64,000 bases of DNA from assembly GCF_008365315.1 (NCBI RefSeq), contig NZ_CP043506.1:2469001-2533000 (forward strand). The letters are read 5' to 3'. Positions 53,415 to 62,692 of this stretch are shown here, piece after piece; the stretch's first letter is position 1; every line of letters begins with the position of its first letter. The position numbers were made by a program, and so were the translations under genes. The notes below the pieces were generated by a model. That model was not told the origin of the DNA and searched no databases. It worked only from the letters and a program-made list of their open reading frames with translations. Source of the stretch: Acetobacter vaccinii (lineage in GTDB: Bacteria > Pseudomonadota > Alphaproteobacteria > Acetobacterales > Acetobacteraceae).

Positions 53415-55712
53415 TTAAAACCCGGCTGTTAAAGACAAGCGTGCAGAAATAGGCTCAATGGGATGACCTGTGGCCCCTGTTTGAACGCTAGATGTTGGTG
53501 TCAGGCGATAATCATAAGCATATTGTGCTGCATAAGCGTGAGTATCGAACGCGTTAAACACACTTGCTTCTAACTTCAGCTTGGAAGTAAAGCGATAGCC
53601 TAGGTTCATGTTGACCTCTTTGTATCCACTCGAGCGCAGGCTGTTATCCTCCACGAGAGGGTAGCCACCTAACCAGCGAACCTGTAATCCCCCATACCAA
53701 GGCCCTCGATCCAGAATGATACCGAATGACCAGACAAAACTCGGTGCATTTGTGACATAAGGTCCATCGATACCATATTTCGAGAGGTCTTTTGCCTGGT
53801 AACGAGCTTTGGCGAATGAGAGATCAGTATTGATCTCAAGCCATTGGAAGGGCGTGTATTGTGCAGATAATTCCACACCTTTGCGTCGGCTGGCAGGCCC
53901 TGGGGAAGTTACCCCTGCATCTCCGTCGTAGCTAAGTTCAGAATCAAAATCGATAATAAAGGCGGCAGCTTGAACGTTCAGGTGGCGCAGGGGCGTCGTT
54001 CGAACCCCGACTTCACCACTGACGGCTGATGTCATAAGAGGAACTGTTACCGAGCCTTTGGTGAACTCACCAGATGCATAAGAACCGGAAACAGAGCGGA
54101 AATCATTGGAATGAAAGCCACGCCCCGCACTGAGATAAAGCTCTGTTTTCTGCCATGGCCCAAATATCAGGCTACCTTTGGGCTGGAACAACCACTGATG
54201 CCGTCGTGTCAGGCTGCCATCAACCTCGTTACTATCAGTGCCGCCTTGATAGTCTTCACGCAGCCCCACAACCGTACGTAACCACGGCAACCAGTGCGTC
54301 GTATTCTGCACAAAAAGTCCGACTGCACCCAAATCGATAGTATCCGCATTACACAGGTAAGGCCGGGTTGCTTCAAGGCTGGAAGGGCAGTTGGGAAGAG
54401 CAATACGTTGTCGTGTATGGCGGCGGTCAACATAGAGAAAATCATAGCGACCCTGCACACCAACCTGGGTTTCAGTTTTAACAGTTCCAACATGATCTTG
54501 CCGGGCATAGACGCTACTGCCGCCAAGAGTAGTGCGTGTTTCATCCTGCTGCTGCTGATCACCATTCACAGGATCATCCAGATAGTGCGTGAAGTTGTTC
54601 CAGAGTGTCAGCCTGTCATGGGCAACAAAAGCACTTGTCGTCCATTTCCAGTTATCGCGGCTAAGATGATAGTGTCCTGACAGGCTGTACCGCTCCGAGA
54701 AACCACCATCAGTCGGATCCAATGAACCATAACGGCTGATCAGTCCTTCGGAATAGGCCGCAAGCGGCTGGTCATTGGTTGCACGCCATTGACCACGATA
54801 AAACATGGCTGTCAGGTCAAAACCACTGGCTGCACTACCATGTGTGTAACGCGACAGAGCCCGAATGCTGCGAGCATTATCTGGATATTTCCATGGTCCA
54901 TCTGAATGCGAAATATTGAAAGCATTGACCCACCGGTCACCATTTTCAAAGTGCGTGGTGCCGCCAATATAGGCACGATAATCACCTAACGTACCCGCAC
55001 TCAGGCTGATCTGCCGTCGAATTTCATCAGCCAGTTTCATATGGTCCGAGCCAGCAACGCCAAAGTCACCAATATCCGCGTGAAACGGCCCCTTGGTATA
55101 ATCAACACCAGACAACGTCTCGGGAATAAGAAAATTGAGGTCCGTGTATCCTTGCCCATGAGCATTACTGACACCGTTAATCGGCATATCATCAACAAAT
55201 GTTGCCAAATCTGTACCATGGTCGAGGTTGAAGCCACGTAACAGAAACTGATTGGCTTTGCCCTCACCGGAATGAGATGTCACGACCAGACCGGGTACAG
55301 CCTCCAGCAGTTGGCCAACACGGTAGACAGGTCGCAATTGTATCTCCCGTGCAGTCAGCGACCCTTCACTGGCAGTCGCGGCTCGGCCCAGAAGATTATG
55401 ACGGGAAGCTATGACCTGAACAACTTCAGCGGGTCGATTGCCCGCATCCACTTTCTCGGATGCTACAGGTTTTGAGGCGGCACCCCCGGGGCCCTTTGGC
55501 TGTCGGGGAGAGTTAACTGCGGCCTGTGTGCTGGAACGCAGGGCATACTTGGGTTTCTCTTCGTCTTCCGCAAAAGCTGGTTGTGTCAACAGAACGAAAA
55601 AAGAGGGCAGGGAGAGTGAAAACAGAGCTGTTGCCGTAACCAAATGCCGCTGACTGGCCCGTTGAATAGTTCCACACCGGAGCCGCATTGAAGAAAATGA
55701 GTGAATAGTCAT
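53415..55712 (-). CDS. TonB-dependent receptor, probable cobalamin/corrinoid uptake
   Basis: 765 residues; AGGA seven nt before ATG 55712. A long signal region (about 1-49, ending AFA) precedes a linker and a plug domain (EIQLRPVYRVGQLLEAVPGLVVTSHSGEGKANQFLLRGFNLDHGTDLATFVDDMPING), then a barrel ending in F (ARLSLTAGF). Sequence alone does not name the ligand. The cobalamin riboswitch in its leader and the adjacent cbtBA/cob genes point to vitamin B12 or a corrinoid precursor. An IS5 element lies just past its stop. Confidence 0.88.
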   Translation of the reverse strand: MTIHSFSSMRLRCGTIQRASQRHLVTATALFSLSLPSFFVLLTQPAFAEDEEKPKYALRSSTQAAVNSPRQPKGPGGAASKPVASEKVDAGNRPAEVVQVIASRHNLLGRAATASEGSLTAREIQLRPVYRVGQLLEAVPGLVVTSHSGEGKANQFLLRGFNLDHGTDLATFVDDMPINGVSNAHGQGYTDLNFLIPETLSGVDYTKGPFHADIGDFGVAGSDHMKLADEIRRQISLSAGTLGDYRAYIGGTTHFENGDRWVNAFNISHSDGPWKYPDNARSIRALSRYTHGSAASGFDLTAMFYRGQWRATNDQPLAAYSEGLISRYGSLDPTDGGFSERYSLSGHYHLSRDNWKWTTSAFVAHDRLTLWNNFTHYLDDPVNGDQQQQDETRTTLGGSSVYARQDHVGTVKTETQVGVQGRYDFLYVDRRHTRQRIALPNCPSSLEATRPYLCNADTIDLGAVGLFVQNTTHWLPWLRTVVGLREDYQGGTDSNEVDGSLTRRHQWLFQPKGSLIFGPWQKTELYLSAGRGFHSNDFRSVSGSYASGEFTKGSVTVPLMTSAVSGEVGVRTTPLRHLNVQAAAFIIDFDSELSYDGDAGVTSPGPASRRKGVELSAQYTPFQWLEINTDLSFAKARYQAKDLSKYGIDGPYVTNAPSFVWSFGIILDRGPWYGGLQVRWLGGYPLVEDNSLRSSGYKEVNMNLGYRFTSKLKLEASVFNAFDTHAYAAQYAYDYRLTPTSSVQTGATGHPIEPISARLSLTAGF

Positions 55713-56013
55713 AGTGATCCTGCAGCGTGCAAAGGCCGCGTGTTCATCCAGTTCAATTGCTATGTGACCGGGATAGTCCTATGTTCGTTCCCGATAGAAA
55801 CAACACTCAGGATTGCCGGAAAGACATGGATAAACAGGCCTGATGAAGCCGAAAATATCAGAAGAGCAGAATGGCCATTAGCCGAGCTGTAAGCCTGAGA
55901 TCTTTCTTGCAGGCAAAAAACCATGTGCTGCATGGCACACGACACACAGGAGGCTCATCATCATCACTCTCTCAGGAACCGGCCATCCCCGACCGATACT
56001 CAGGCTTATCATG
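55713..56013 (-). other. Leader between cobalamin riboswitch and receptor gene
   Basis: About 300 nt of untranslated leader separating the riboswitch from the receptor start. It should hold the expression platform. I do not see a clean terminator hairpin with a U tract on the minus strand, so control may be at translation initiation or by another structure. Confidence 0.4.
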
Positions 56014-56220
56014 ACGATGGCAGGTCTCCTGACTCGCGGATCACAGATATCTGCCCAACCTTCCCAGCCTCACTCAGGCCAGTGGCTTGTTTCCGCAAAG
56101 AAACAATAAGGACACATTCTCACCGCCAACAGTTGCGGGGGCAGTTGCTGACTGGCTTCCGGACTATTTGTCCTGCCAAAGCGCACAGCATTCCCTTTTC
56201 ATCCGTTCGCACGGAACCAT
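56014..56220 (-). ncRNA. Cobalamin riboswitch (receptor gene)
   Basis: Read on the minus strand the classic order is present: AAAAGGGAATGC, GTCAGCAACTGCCCCCGCAAC (B12-box core), TGTTGGCGG, AAGCCACTGGCC, GGGAAGG and GTCAGGAGACCTGCC. It leads toward the TonB receptor gene and should repress it when cobalamin is plentiful. Confidence 0.93.
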
Positions 56221-56326
56221 CGACTTGTGGTGTGTTCATAACCACGCATTTACTGCCTATCAAGAGACTGTTTTGAGTCTTGGCCACGGCACCTGCTTTT
56301 CAAACCATGCGCCACCGTGTAGTCTT

Positions 56327-56433
56327 GGGACAGTAATAGCAGGGAAGTCGGTGTAAGCCCGACGCGGTCGCGCCACTGTAATTGTCGTCACGCCATGCGT
56401 GCACAAAGCCAGACCCCTGCTAGCCCTTGTCCC
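56327..56433 (+). ncRNA. Short cobalamin riboswitch (cbtB-cbtA)
   Basis: On the plus strand: GGGACA...AGCAGGGAAGTCGGTG, CCCGACGCGGTCGCGCCACTG, then AAAGCCAGACCCCTGC and TGTCCC, with GGGACA (56327-56332) pairing to TGTCCC (56428-56433) as the outer stem. This is the compact form typical upstream of cbtAB. It ends 34 nt before the cbtB start, so it may mask the ribosome-binding site. Confidence 0.88.
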
Positions 56434-56467
56434 ACCCCGGAACGCGATTTTCCGAGCGGAGTTTATC

Positions 56468-56683
56468 ATGAGCCACGGTTTTTCCTCGCCCATTCCTGCC
56501 GCCGCACCAGTTGCCATTCCTGTGCGCGCACTTCTTCCCTGGGCGATTTTTGGCCTGATTTTGTCGGCAATGCTCCTGTATTTCGTGGGTGCTGAACAGG
56601 GGGCCACTGCGTTACTTTCCGGTCATGCCGTGCATGAATTTGTGCATGACGGACGGCACCTGCTGGGTTTCCCCTGCCACTGA
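56468..56683 (+). CDS. cbtB: CbtB family cobalt transport subunit
   Basis: 71 residues from ATG 56468. One membrane segment (LLPWAIFGLILSAMLLYFVG) and the C-terminal His-rich tail HAVHEFVHDGRHLLGFPCH, the CbtB hallmark presumed to bind cobalt. Directly downstream of a cobalamin riboswitch and upstream of cbtA. Confidence 0.92.
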   Translation: MSHGFSSPIPAAAPVAIPVRALLPWAIFGLILSAMLLYFVGAEQGATALLSGHAVHEFVHDGRHLLGFPCH

Positions 56684-56699
56684 CAGCAGGAATAGTCTC

Positions 56700-57434
56700 A
56701 TGGCCGGACGCCTTCTGGCGCGTGGCATGATTGCCGGTGTTTGCGCGGCATGCCTTGCCTTTGTTTTTGCACGCCTGTTTGGCGAGCCACAAGTTGCCCT
56801 TTCTATCGCCTTTGAAGCGACGCAGGATGCAGCAAAAGGGATAGCCCCTGAGCCAGAACTCGTCAGCCGCAGCATCCAGGCCTCCTTAGGCCTTTTGACA
56901 GCTGCGGTCATGTATGGTGCGGCTTATGGCGGTGTTTTTGCTGTTGTCTTCAGCCTGGCTTATGGACGGGTAGGGGGGCTGTCACCCCGCGCCTTGGCGT
57001 TACTGCTGGCCGGGGCCGGGTTTCTGACCTTTGTGTTGATCCCTGATCTCAAATACCCTCCCAATCCCCCCGCTGTAGGCCTGGAAGAAACCATAGGCCT
57101 GCGAACTGTCACGTATTTTGGCATGATCATGCTGTCGGTCTGTGTCATGGCGGTTTCCATTCTACTGGGCCAGCGATTGATACAGCGTTTTGGAACCTGG
57201 AATGGGGCTATAGCGGCAGTTGGTATCTTCATAGCCCTGACTGCGCTGGTGCAAGCAGGCCTTGTGGATATCAATGAGGTTCCACAAGATTTTCCTGCCG
57301 TCGTTCTCTGGCGCTTCCGCGAAGCGGCCATTGGCATGCAAATTGTCTTATGGAGTGCGCTGGGGTTGATTTTCGGGCGATTGGCAACACCCGTTCTACT
57401 CTCGACAGATATTTCACAGCGCCCCAGGCGCTAA
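56700..57434 (+). CDS. cbtA: CbtA family cobalt transport protein
   Basis: 244 residues from ATG 56700 with AGGA nine nt upstream. About five or six hydrophobic segments; the front GRLLARGMIAGVCAACLAFVFARLFGEPQV and FLTFVLIPDLKYPPNPPAVG are characteristic of CbtA. It should import cobalt for corrin synthesis with CbtB. Converges on the phosphatase-like gene at the end of the cob operon. Confidence 0.92.
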   Translation: MAGRLLARGMIAGVCAACLAFVFARLFGEPQVALSIAFEATQDAAKGIAPEPELVSRSIQASLGLLTAAVMYGAAYGGVFAVVFSLAYGRVGGLSPRALALLLAGAGFLTFVLIPDLKYPPNPPAVGLEETIGLRTVTYFGMIMLSVCVMAVSILLGQRLIQRFGTWNGAIAAVGIFIALTALVQAGLVDINEVPQDFPAVVLWRFREAAIGMQIVLWSALGLIFGRLATPVLLSTDISQRPRR

Positions 57435-57554
57435 AGCTCTGCCTGATTATCGGGGGTGCTTTGCTGCACCGATCCAACAGTCTGGAAGCAGCAAAGCCAT
57501 GGGAACCCCTTCATGTTCTCATGGGTCAAGAAGGTTCACACAGGCAACATAGTC

Positions 57555-58100
57555 TTAACCAAGCGGCACACCTATGCGGGAAACACGCCAACCCATATGG
57601 TAAGACATGTCACTACGGCTTGACGGCGGCACATCCAAGCGCCCAACCATTTCTACTCCACCACCCAGACCATGAATTAACAGCATCCGTATCACTGCCG
57701 GACGGGCAATGATGACCCGGTGACTAGCATCATTGGCTAAACTGCCAAGCCAGCCACCGATGCGGTCAAAAACCGCGCCTGCACTTTCCCCCGAGGGTGG
57801 GGAAAATTGGGGATCATTCAACCAATCCCGCAATGCTGTCGGTGACAGGTCCCGCAAATTACGGCCATGCCACTCACCATGATCACGATCACTAAGTGCC
57901 GGGACAACCTGGATATTCTGCTCGAAACAAGGCTGCCCCATGAGAGAGACATCGGGCCCAATAATCATTAGGCACTGCGGCTCCACTGTTTGCAGCCATG
58001 CCGCGGAACCTGCCTCTAACTCGCTAAGACTGTTACGAGCAGGGATAAAACCTCGCCGCATATCAGCAGGCGCACTGGAAGCAATGCAGAAGAGCTTCAT
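57555..58100 (-). CDS. Histidine-phosphatase-fold protein of cob cluster, catalytic His absent
   Basis: 181 residues. The fold is indicated by ALSDRDHGEWHGRNLRDLSPTALRDWLNDPQFSPPSGES, the CobC-like middle part. The N-terminal RHG motif is replaced (MKLFCIASSAPADMRRG) and the second catalytic His region, normally T-H-x-x-x-I-R, reads ARPAVIRML. Both catalytic histidines therefore seem missing, so alpha-ribazole phosphatase activity is unlikely. It may be structural or regulatory. Last gene of the cob operon, 14 nt after cobF. Confidence 0.75.
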   Translation of the reverse strand: MKLFCIASSAPADMRRGFIPARNSLSELEAGSAAWLQTVEPQCLMIIGPDVSLMGQPCFEQNIQVVPALSDRDHGEWHGRNLRDLSPTALRDWLNDPQFSPPSGESAGAVFDRIGGWLGSLANDASHRVIIARPAVIRMLLIHGLGGGVEMVGRLDVPPSSRSDMSYHMGWRVSRIGVPLG

Positions 58101-58114
58101 ACTATCCTAGCATT

Positions 58115-58885
58115 TCAGGCAGATGGCTGCCGTCGCAGCAAGTAAATATCCATAATCCATCCATGCTGGGCCCGAGCGTCTGCCCGCGTGGTTATAATCC
58201 GTTGCCCAACCTGTTCCAGCGGACCCGACAACAGGATTTGCTCGGCCATACCAACATAAGCCCCCCAGTAAATTGTCACGTTTTTTGTGTCGATCTGCTG
58301 GAACGAGCATTCACCATCGAGCATGACCACGACCGTGTCCGCACCCTGTGGCCAACCATGGTCCCGCAACTGTCGGCCTGTGGTGACAACAAATGGAGCT
58401 CCGATGTCATTAAGCGCAATCGTATGTGCGGCGGCCAGCATGTTCAAAGACATGATGCCAGGAACACTCCGCACCGCCCGAGGTGGTGGGGAAAGGCGCG
58501 ATGCAATGCGCAGAGTGCTGTCATACAACGCGGGATCTCCCCAAACCAACAAGGCGACTATGCAGTCTTGCTGGCTATGCTGGGTAAGATGCGTGGTAAT
58601 TGTCTCCTGCCATATTTGGGCTATTGCCTCATGCCAGTTGTCCACCCCCTTGTGATAGTCTGGGTGTGTGGCGTCCCGACGTGGCATGTCGAATGTCACC
58701 ATACGAGTGGCGGAATTGGTCACAACCTGAGCACAAATTGTATGCCGCAATTCGGCTAGGTCAGCTTTCTGGGTCCCTTTGCTCGGTATCAGAATCAAAT
58801 CTGCCGCATTGAGCTCACGAATAGCCTGAAGAGTCAGATGCTCAGGATTACCGGTACCAATGCCGACAAGCACCAGAGTAATCAT
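58115..58885 (-). CDS. cobF: Precorrin-6A synthase (deacetylating)
   Basis: 256 residues. Tetrapyrrole methylase fold: [42 protein letters not shown] is a CobF signature; [13 protein letters not shown] is the glycine-rich SAM part, and [13 protein letters not shown] follows. It methylates C1 and removes acetate in the aerobic corrin pathway. Overlaps cobM by 4 nt. Confidence 0.94.
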   Translation of the reverse strand: MITLVLVGIGTGNPEHLTLQAIRELNAADLILIPSKGTQKADLAELRHTICAQVVTNSATRMVTFDMPRRDATHPDYHKGVDNWHEAIAQIWQETITTHLTQHSQQDCIVALLVWGDPALYDSTLRIASRLSPPPRAVRSVPGIMSLNMLAAAHTIALNDIGAPFVVTTGRQLRDHGWPQGADTVVVMLDGECSFQQIDTKNVTIYWGAYVGMAEQILLSGPLEQVGQRIITTRADARAQHGWIMDIYLLRRQPSA

Positions 58886-59664
58886 GCCGTGGCCGGAAAA
58901 CGAGGGGCCGTGCCAACTGGCCGAAACCTCCGATCATAATCCCCGGCGTAAAGGCGGCTCTCCTCAAATTCAGTCGTGCTGATCGCCCGCCCTACTAGAA
59001 TAAGCGCCGTACGTTCCATCTCCGTTGCAAGGGTGGATGCAAGCGTTTCCAACGTTGCCCGCACAATACGCTCATCCGGCCAGCTTGCCCGCCATACGAC
59101 TGCGACAGGGCAGTCAGGGCCGTAATGGGGTGTCAATTCCGCCAGGACACGGTCCAGCACATGGACCGACAGGTGGATTGCCAGTGTCGCTCCTGTTGCC
59201 GCAAAGGCCGCAAGTGTTTCTCCTGGTGGCATGGTGCTGGCCCGCCCACTCGTACGCGTCAGCACAACCGACTGAGCAACACCCGGCAGGGTCAGCTCTA
59301 CCTCCAATGCCGCAGCCGCGGCGGCAAACGAGGGCACCCCTGGGGTCACATCATAGGGAATATCCAAGGCACGTAAGCGGCGAAGTTGCTCGCCCATGGC
59401 AGACCATACAGAAAGGTCGCCCGAATGGAGGCGGGCTATCTCCAGCCCCGCCTGATGTGCTGACACAATTTCGGCCATAATATCGTCAAGCGACAAAGGA
59501 GCCGTATTGATGATCCGCGCCCCCGGTGGACAATGGTCAAGCAATGCAGCAGGCACCAGAGACCCCGCGTACAGGCAGACTGGGCTTGAAGCAATCAGAT
59601 CACGACCGCGCAGGGTAATCAGGTCTGGCGCGCCCGGTCCTGCACCGATGAAGTGAACTGTCAT
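58882..59664 (-). CDS. cobM: Precorrin-4 C11-methyltransferase
   Basis: 260 residues. [50 protein letters not shown] and [15 protein letters not shown] are CobM/CbiF motifs. It adds the C11 methyl using SAM. Start overlaps the cobE stop by 4 nt, within the tightly packed cob operon. Confidence 0.95.
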   Translation of the reverse strand: MTVHFIGAGPGAPDLITLRGRDLIASSPVCLYAGSLVPAALLDHCPPGARIINTAPLSLDDIMAEIVSAHQAGLEIARLHSGDLSVWSAMGEQLRRLRALDIPYDVTPGVPSFAAAAAALEVELTLPGVAQSVVLTRTSGRASTMPPGETLAAFAATGATLAIHLSVHVLDRVLAELTPHYGPDCPVAVVWRASWPDERIVRATLETLASTLATEMERTALILVGRAISTTEFEESRLYAGDYDRRFRPVGTAPRFPATA

Positions 59665-60041
59665 CTTTTCTCTCCTTCTGTCGCGGGGCTACAGGCTATT
59701 GCAGCAACAGCCATTCCATCAGCAGAACATGCACGAGGCGCAAGCAAGCGGGCATTGGGGCCCGCAGCGACAAGGGCAAGTGCTTCGGCAACACTTCCCG
59801 TACCAAAACGGGCCACGATGCGCTCTGACTGGGTAAAGGTATCGATACCGGCCAAGGACTGTGCCGTAAGCGCCTGAATAGGAAGCCCCATCTCTTCCGC
59901 CAGAGCCCGCAATGCTGGTGCCTTGGCTTTGTGCGCAAGGGCCGCTACCGCATGCAGCCCACAACTACCCCCGGCAGCAGCCAGTGCGCTACGCAATGAC
60001 GCAATGCTGGCGGCGTGCCGGAAGCCAAAGCCCACGACCAT
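59661..60041 (-). CDS. cobE: CobE / CbiG C-terminal-like protein
   Basis: 126 residues from ATG 60041, which overlaps the cobL TGA (TGATG); the frame extends upstream within cob[24 protein letters not shown] and [34 protein letters not shown] match the CobE/CbiG-C fold (G-F-G-x-R start). CobE is needed in the aerobic pathway around the precorrin-4 to precorrin-6 steps; its exact role is unresolved. Confidence 0.88.
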   Translation of the reverse strand: MVVGFGFRHAASIASLRSALAAAGGSCGLHAVAALAHKAKAPALRALAEEMGLPIQALTAQSLAGIDTFTQSERIVARFGTGSVAEALALVAAGPNARLLAPRACSADGMAVAAIACSPATEGEKR

Positions 60042-61222
60042 CACCGCGTCACACTCCATTGCATAATAGGCCGGGACGGGCGCCAGCCACGCATTGCCCC
60101 TAACGGGGCTGCGCTTGCCAGTTCGATGCGGAGCAGCTCGCCCCCTTTCTGTCCATGCCACAAGGTAAGCAAAGCATCAGTTTCCAGCGTGACACTGTTT
60201 GCGACCAGTCGGGTAGAAGCGGCAAGAATGCTCCATAATTGTTCCAACAGGAGTGTATTAGCACCCCCACCGATAAAAACAGCGTCTGGTGCAGGCAAAC
60301 CCGACAGCACTGCCGAGGCCTCTCCTTCCACCACATTCAGCAGATGGCTCACCCCCAGTGCAGAGGCATTGGCCCGGGCCATGGCAGCACGGTCGGCACG
60401 GACCTCCACAGCAATGGCCCGCCCACCAGCTAGACACCATTCAACGGCAATAGACCCAGACCCGGCACCAATATCCCACAATACTTCCTGCGGTCGCGGC
60501 GCCAGCGCGGACAGGGTGAGGGCACGGATGGGGCGTTTAGTAATCTGCCCTTCGTGCATAAACGTCTCATCGGGCAGACCCGTAACACAGGCAAGTCCAG
60601 GTGGCCCGACCATAGCAAGGCCGACAGCCACTGGTGCCACAATATCAGCAAGAGAGAACTCTACTGCACGCGACACACGGACCCGCTCATGCACCCCGCC
60701 TAAAGCTTCCATGACGTGCAGGAGGGAGGCTCCAAACCCCCGCATGGCCAGCCACTGCGCCAGAGCCCCCACAGCCGCCCCATCCCGCAGCAGGCAAATG
60801 GCCTGTCCATGATTGTGCAATACAGGTACCAGACGTTCAAACGGAGCGGCATGGAGCCCCAGACAGTTCACCCGTTCCAGCGGCCATCCCAACCGACTAG
60901 CCACGATTGAAAAAGTTGATGGTGCAGGGTGGGCAATCCATTCGTCTGGGGCAAGTCTGGCAGCCAGGCTGGTACCCCCGCCAAACCAGAACGGATCACC
61001 CGAGACCACGGCAACTACGCGCCGCCCCCGCTCTGCCAGAACAGGGTCAACCGAGAATGGGACAGGCCATGCCCGCCCTCTATCCCCCGCATTGACCAAG
61101 GCAAGATGACGCGGGCCACCAAAAATAACCTCGGCCTGCGCCAGTTCAGCATGGCGTGCAGCCGACAAACCTGCCATGCCGTCTTCACCAATGCCGATGA
61201 TGACAAGCCAGGGGTCAGCCAT
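60041..61222 (-). CDS. cobL: Precorrin-6Y C5,15-methyltransferase (decarboxylating)
   Basis: 393 residues from ATG 61222 (AGGA about nine nt upstream). The N-terminal tetrapyrrole methylase domain (VIIGIGEDGMAGLS, VVSGDPFWFGGGTSLAARL) is the CbiE part; the C-terminal Rossmann methyltransferase (VLWDIGAGSGSIAVEWCLAGGRAIAVE) is the CbiT part. It methylates C5 and C15 and decarboxylates the C12 acetate. Its start codon overlaps the divergent cobK start by two bases. Confidence 0.94.
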   Translation of the reverse strand: MADPWLVIIGIGEDGMAGLSAARHAELAQAEVIFGGPRHLALVNAGDRGRAWPVPFSVDPVLAERGRRVVAVVSGDPFWFGGGTSLAARLAPDEWIAHPAPSTFSIVASRLGWPLERVNCLGLHAAPFERLVPVLHNHGQAICLLRDGAAVGALAQWLAMRGFGASLLHVMEALGGVHERVRVSRAVEFSLADIVAPVAVGLAMVGPPGLACVTGLPDETFMHEGQITKRPIRALTLSALAPRPQEVLWDIGAGSGSIAVEWCLAGGRAIAVEVRADRAAMARANASALGVSHLLNVVEGEASAVLSGLPAPDAVFIGGGANTLLLEQLWSILAASTRLVANSVTLETDALLTLWHGQKGGELLRIELASAAPLGAMRGWRPSRPIMQWSVTR

Positions 61223-61982
61223 GACACGCATCCTTTTGCTGGGAGGCACCACAGAAGCCAGTCAGATGGCGCGCATACTGGCCGAAAGCGGGATTGATGC
61301 CATCTTTTCCTACGCAGGCCGCACTACGGCACCGTCCTCTCAACCGCTTCCCATGCGTATTGGCGGTTTTGGAGGGGTAGACGGGCTTGTCAGCTATCTG
61401 CGCACGGCTGGTATTACGCATGTCATTGATGCCACCCACCCTTTTGCCGCGCAGATAAGCTGTAACGCCCTGACTGCGTGCCGCAGTACTGGCGTGCCTC
61501 TGATTGCTTTTGAACGCAAACCATGGACGCCTGAAGACGGGGACAACTGGCATATGGTAGCCGATACGGCTGCTGCCGTGGCCAGCCTGCCAAACACACC
61601 GGCAAGAGTTTTCCTGGCAATTGGCAAGCAATTGCTGCGCGCTTTCGCGGCTTGCCCGCAGCATCATTATCTGCTCAGGCTGGTTGATCCCCCCACCGGA
61701 CCTTTGCCAGTGCCCCGTTGCACTGTGGTGGTCGCACGCGGCCCTTTTACACAGACAGGCGATCGGGCTCTGATGCTGGCACATGGCATCACCCATATCG
61801 TAGCCAAGAACGCCGGAGGGGAGGGAGCACGCGCCAAGCTGGATGCTGCACGCGCTCTCGGCCTGCCTGTCATTATGATCGACCGGCCCACCATCCCACC
61901 TCGAGCCATTGCCCATACGGCTGATGCCGTGCTGACCTGGTTGGCAGGACAGGGCTATCATACAGCCCGCCGAGGCGTGTAA
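61221..61982 (+). CDS. cobK: Precorrin-6A reductase
   Basis: 253 residues from ATG 61221, with AGGGG six nt before. ILLLGGTTEASQMARILAE at the front, VIDATHPFAAQISCNAL and LAIGKQLLRAF, and VAKNAGGEGARAKLDAARALGLPVIMI near the end are CobK/CbiJ signatures. It reduces precorrin-6A with NADPH. It is the only cob gene on the plus strand, overlapping cobL head-to-head (2 nt) and cobJ tail-to-tail (25 nt). Confidence 0.93.
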   Translation: MTRILLLGGTTEASQMARILAESGIDAIFSYAGRTTAPSSQPLPMRIGGFGGVDGLVSYLRTAGITHVIDATHPFAAQISCNALTACRSTGVPLIAFERKPWTPEDGDNWHMVADTAAAVASLPNTPARVFLAIGKQLLRAFAACPQHHYLLRLVDPPTGPLPVPRCTVVVARGPFTQTGDRALMLAHGITHIVAKNAGGEGARAKLDAARALGLPVIMIDRPTIPPRAIAHTADAVLTWLAGQGYHTARRGV

Positions 61983-62692
61983 ACATACCGACCGACCTGC
62001 CGTGTCGCGGCATTGCCGAGCAGGACAACAGTACGCATATCCGCCATTTCAGGGCGGGCTTCCCCCAGTGTTGTCACAACAATCCGCTCGGCCGATGTCG
62101 TGACAGCATGGGCGAAGATAATTAACCGTTCTGGACCGCACTCCTCTCGCAAGATGTCCAGTGCTCGCGCAAACTGGTGAGGCCGGCTGGCTGATCGGGG
62201 GTTATAAAACGCCATGGCAAAGTCAGCCTGCGCGGCAAGACGCAGGCGTCGTTCGACAATACCCCAGGGTTTGAGATTATCGGACAGGTTAATAGCACAA
62301 AAGTCATGCCCCAGTGGCGCACCAACACGGGCAGCAGCCGCTAACATGGCTGTAATACCGGGGAGCACACGGACATCCACACCAGTCAGGTGCGGGGTGT
62401 TCTCCATAGCTTCGAACACAGCCGATGCCATGGCAAATACCCCAGGGTCACCAGAGGAAACCACCACGACCCTGCGCCCTGCGGCTGCCATTTCCAACGC
62501 ATGAGTTGCACGGGCCAGTTCCACACGATTGTCCGTCGCATGCAGTGTCAACCCCGGACGGGCAGGAATACGCGCTACGTAGGGAATATAACCGACCACA
62601 TCAGTTGCCACCGCCAGAGCCTGGGTGACCTCGGGAGTGATGACGGTCTCATTCCCTGGCCCCAAGCCTGCCACTACCAGTGTACCCGTCAT
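61958..62692 (-). CDS. cobJ: Precorrin-3B C17-methyltransferase
   Basis: 244 residues. VVAGLGPGNETVITPEVTQAL, VVSSGDPGVFAMASAVFEAM, VLPGITAMLAAAARVGAPLGHDFCAINLSD and AFYNPRS are CobJ/CbiH signatures. It methylates C17 and contracts the ring using SAM. Start overlaps the cobI stop by 4 nt; 3' end overlaps cobK antiparallel. Confidence 0.95.
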   Translation of the reverse strand: MTGTLVVAGLGPGNETVITPEVTQALAVATDVVGYIPYVARIPARPGLTLHATDNRVELARATHALEMAAAGRRVVVVSSGDPGVFAMASAVFEAMENTPHLTGVDVRVLPGITAMLAAAARVGAPLGHDFCAINLSDNLKPWGIVERRLRLAAQADFAMAFYNPRSASRPHQFARALDILREECGPERLIIFAHAVTTSAERIVVTTLGEARPEMADMRTVVLLGNAATRQVGRYVYTPRRAV

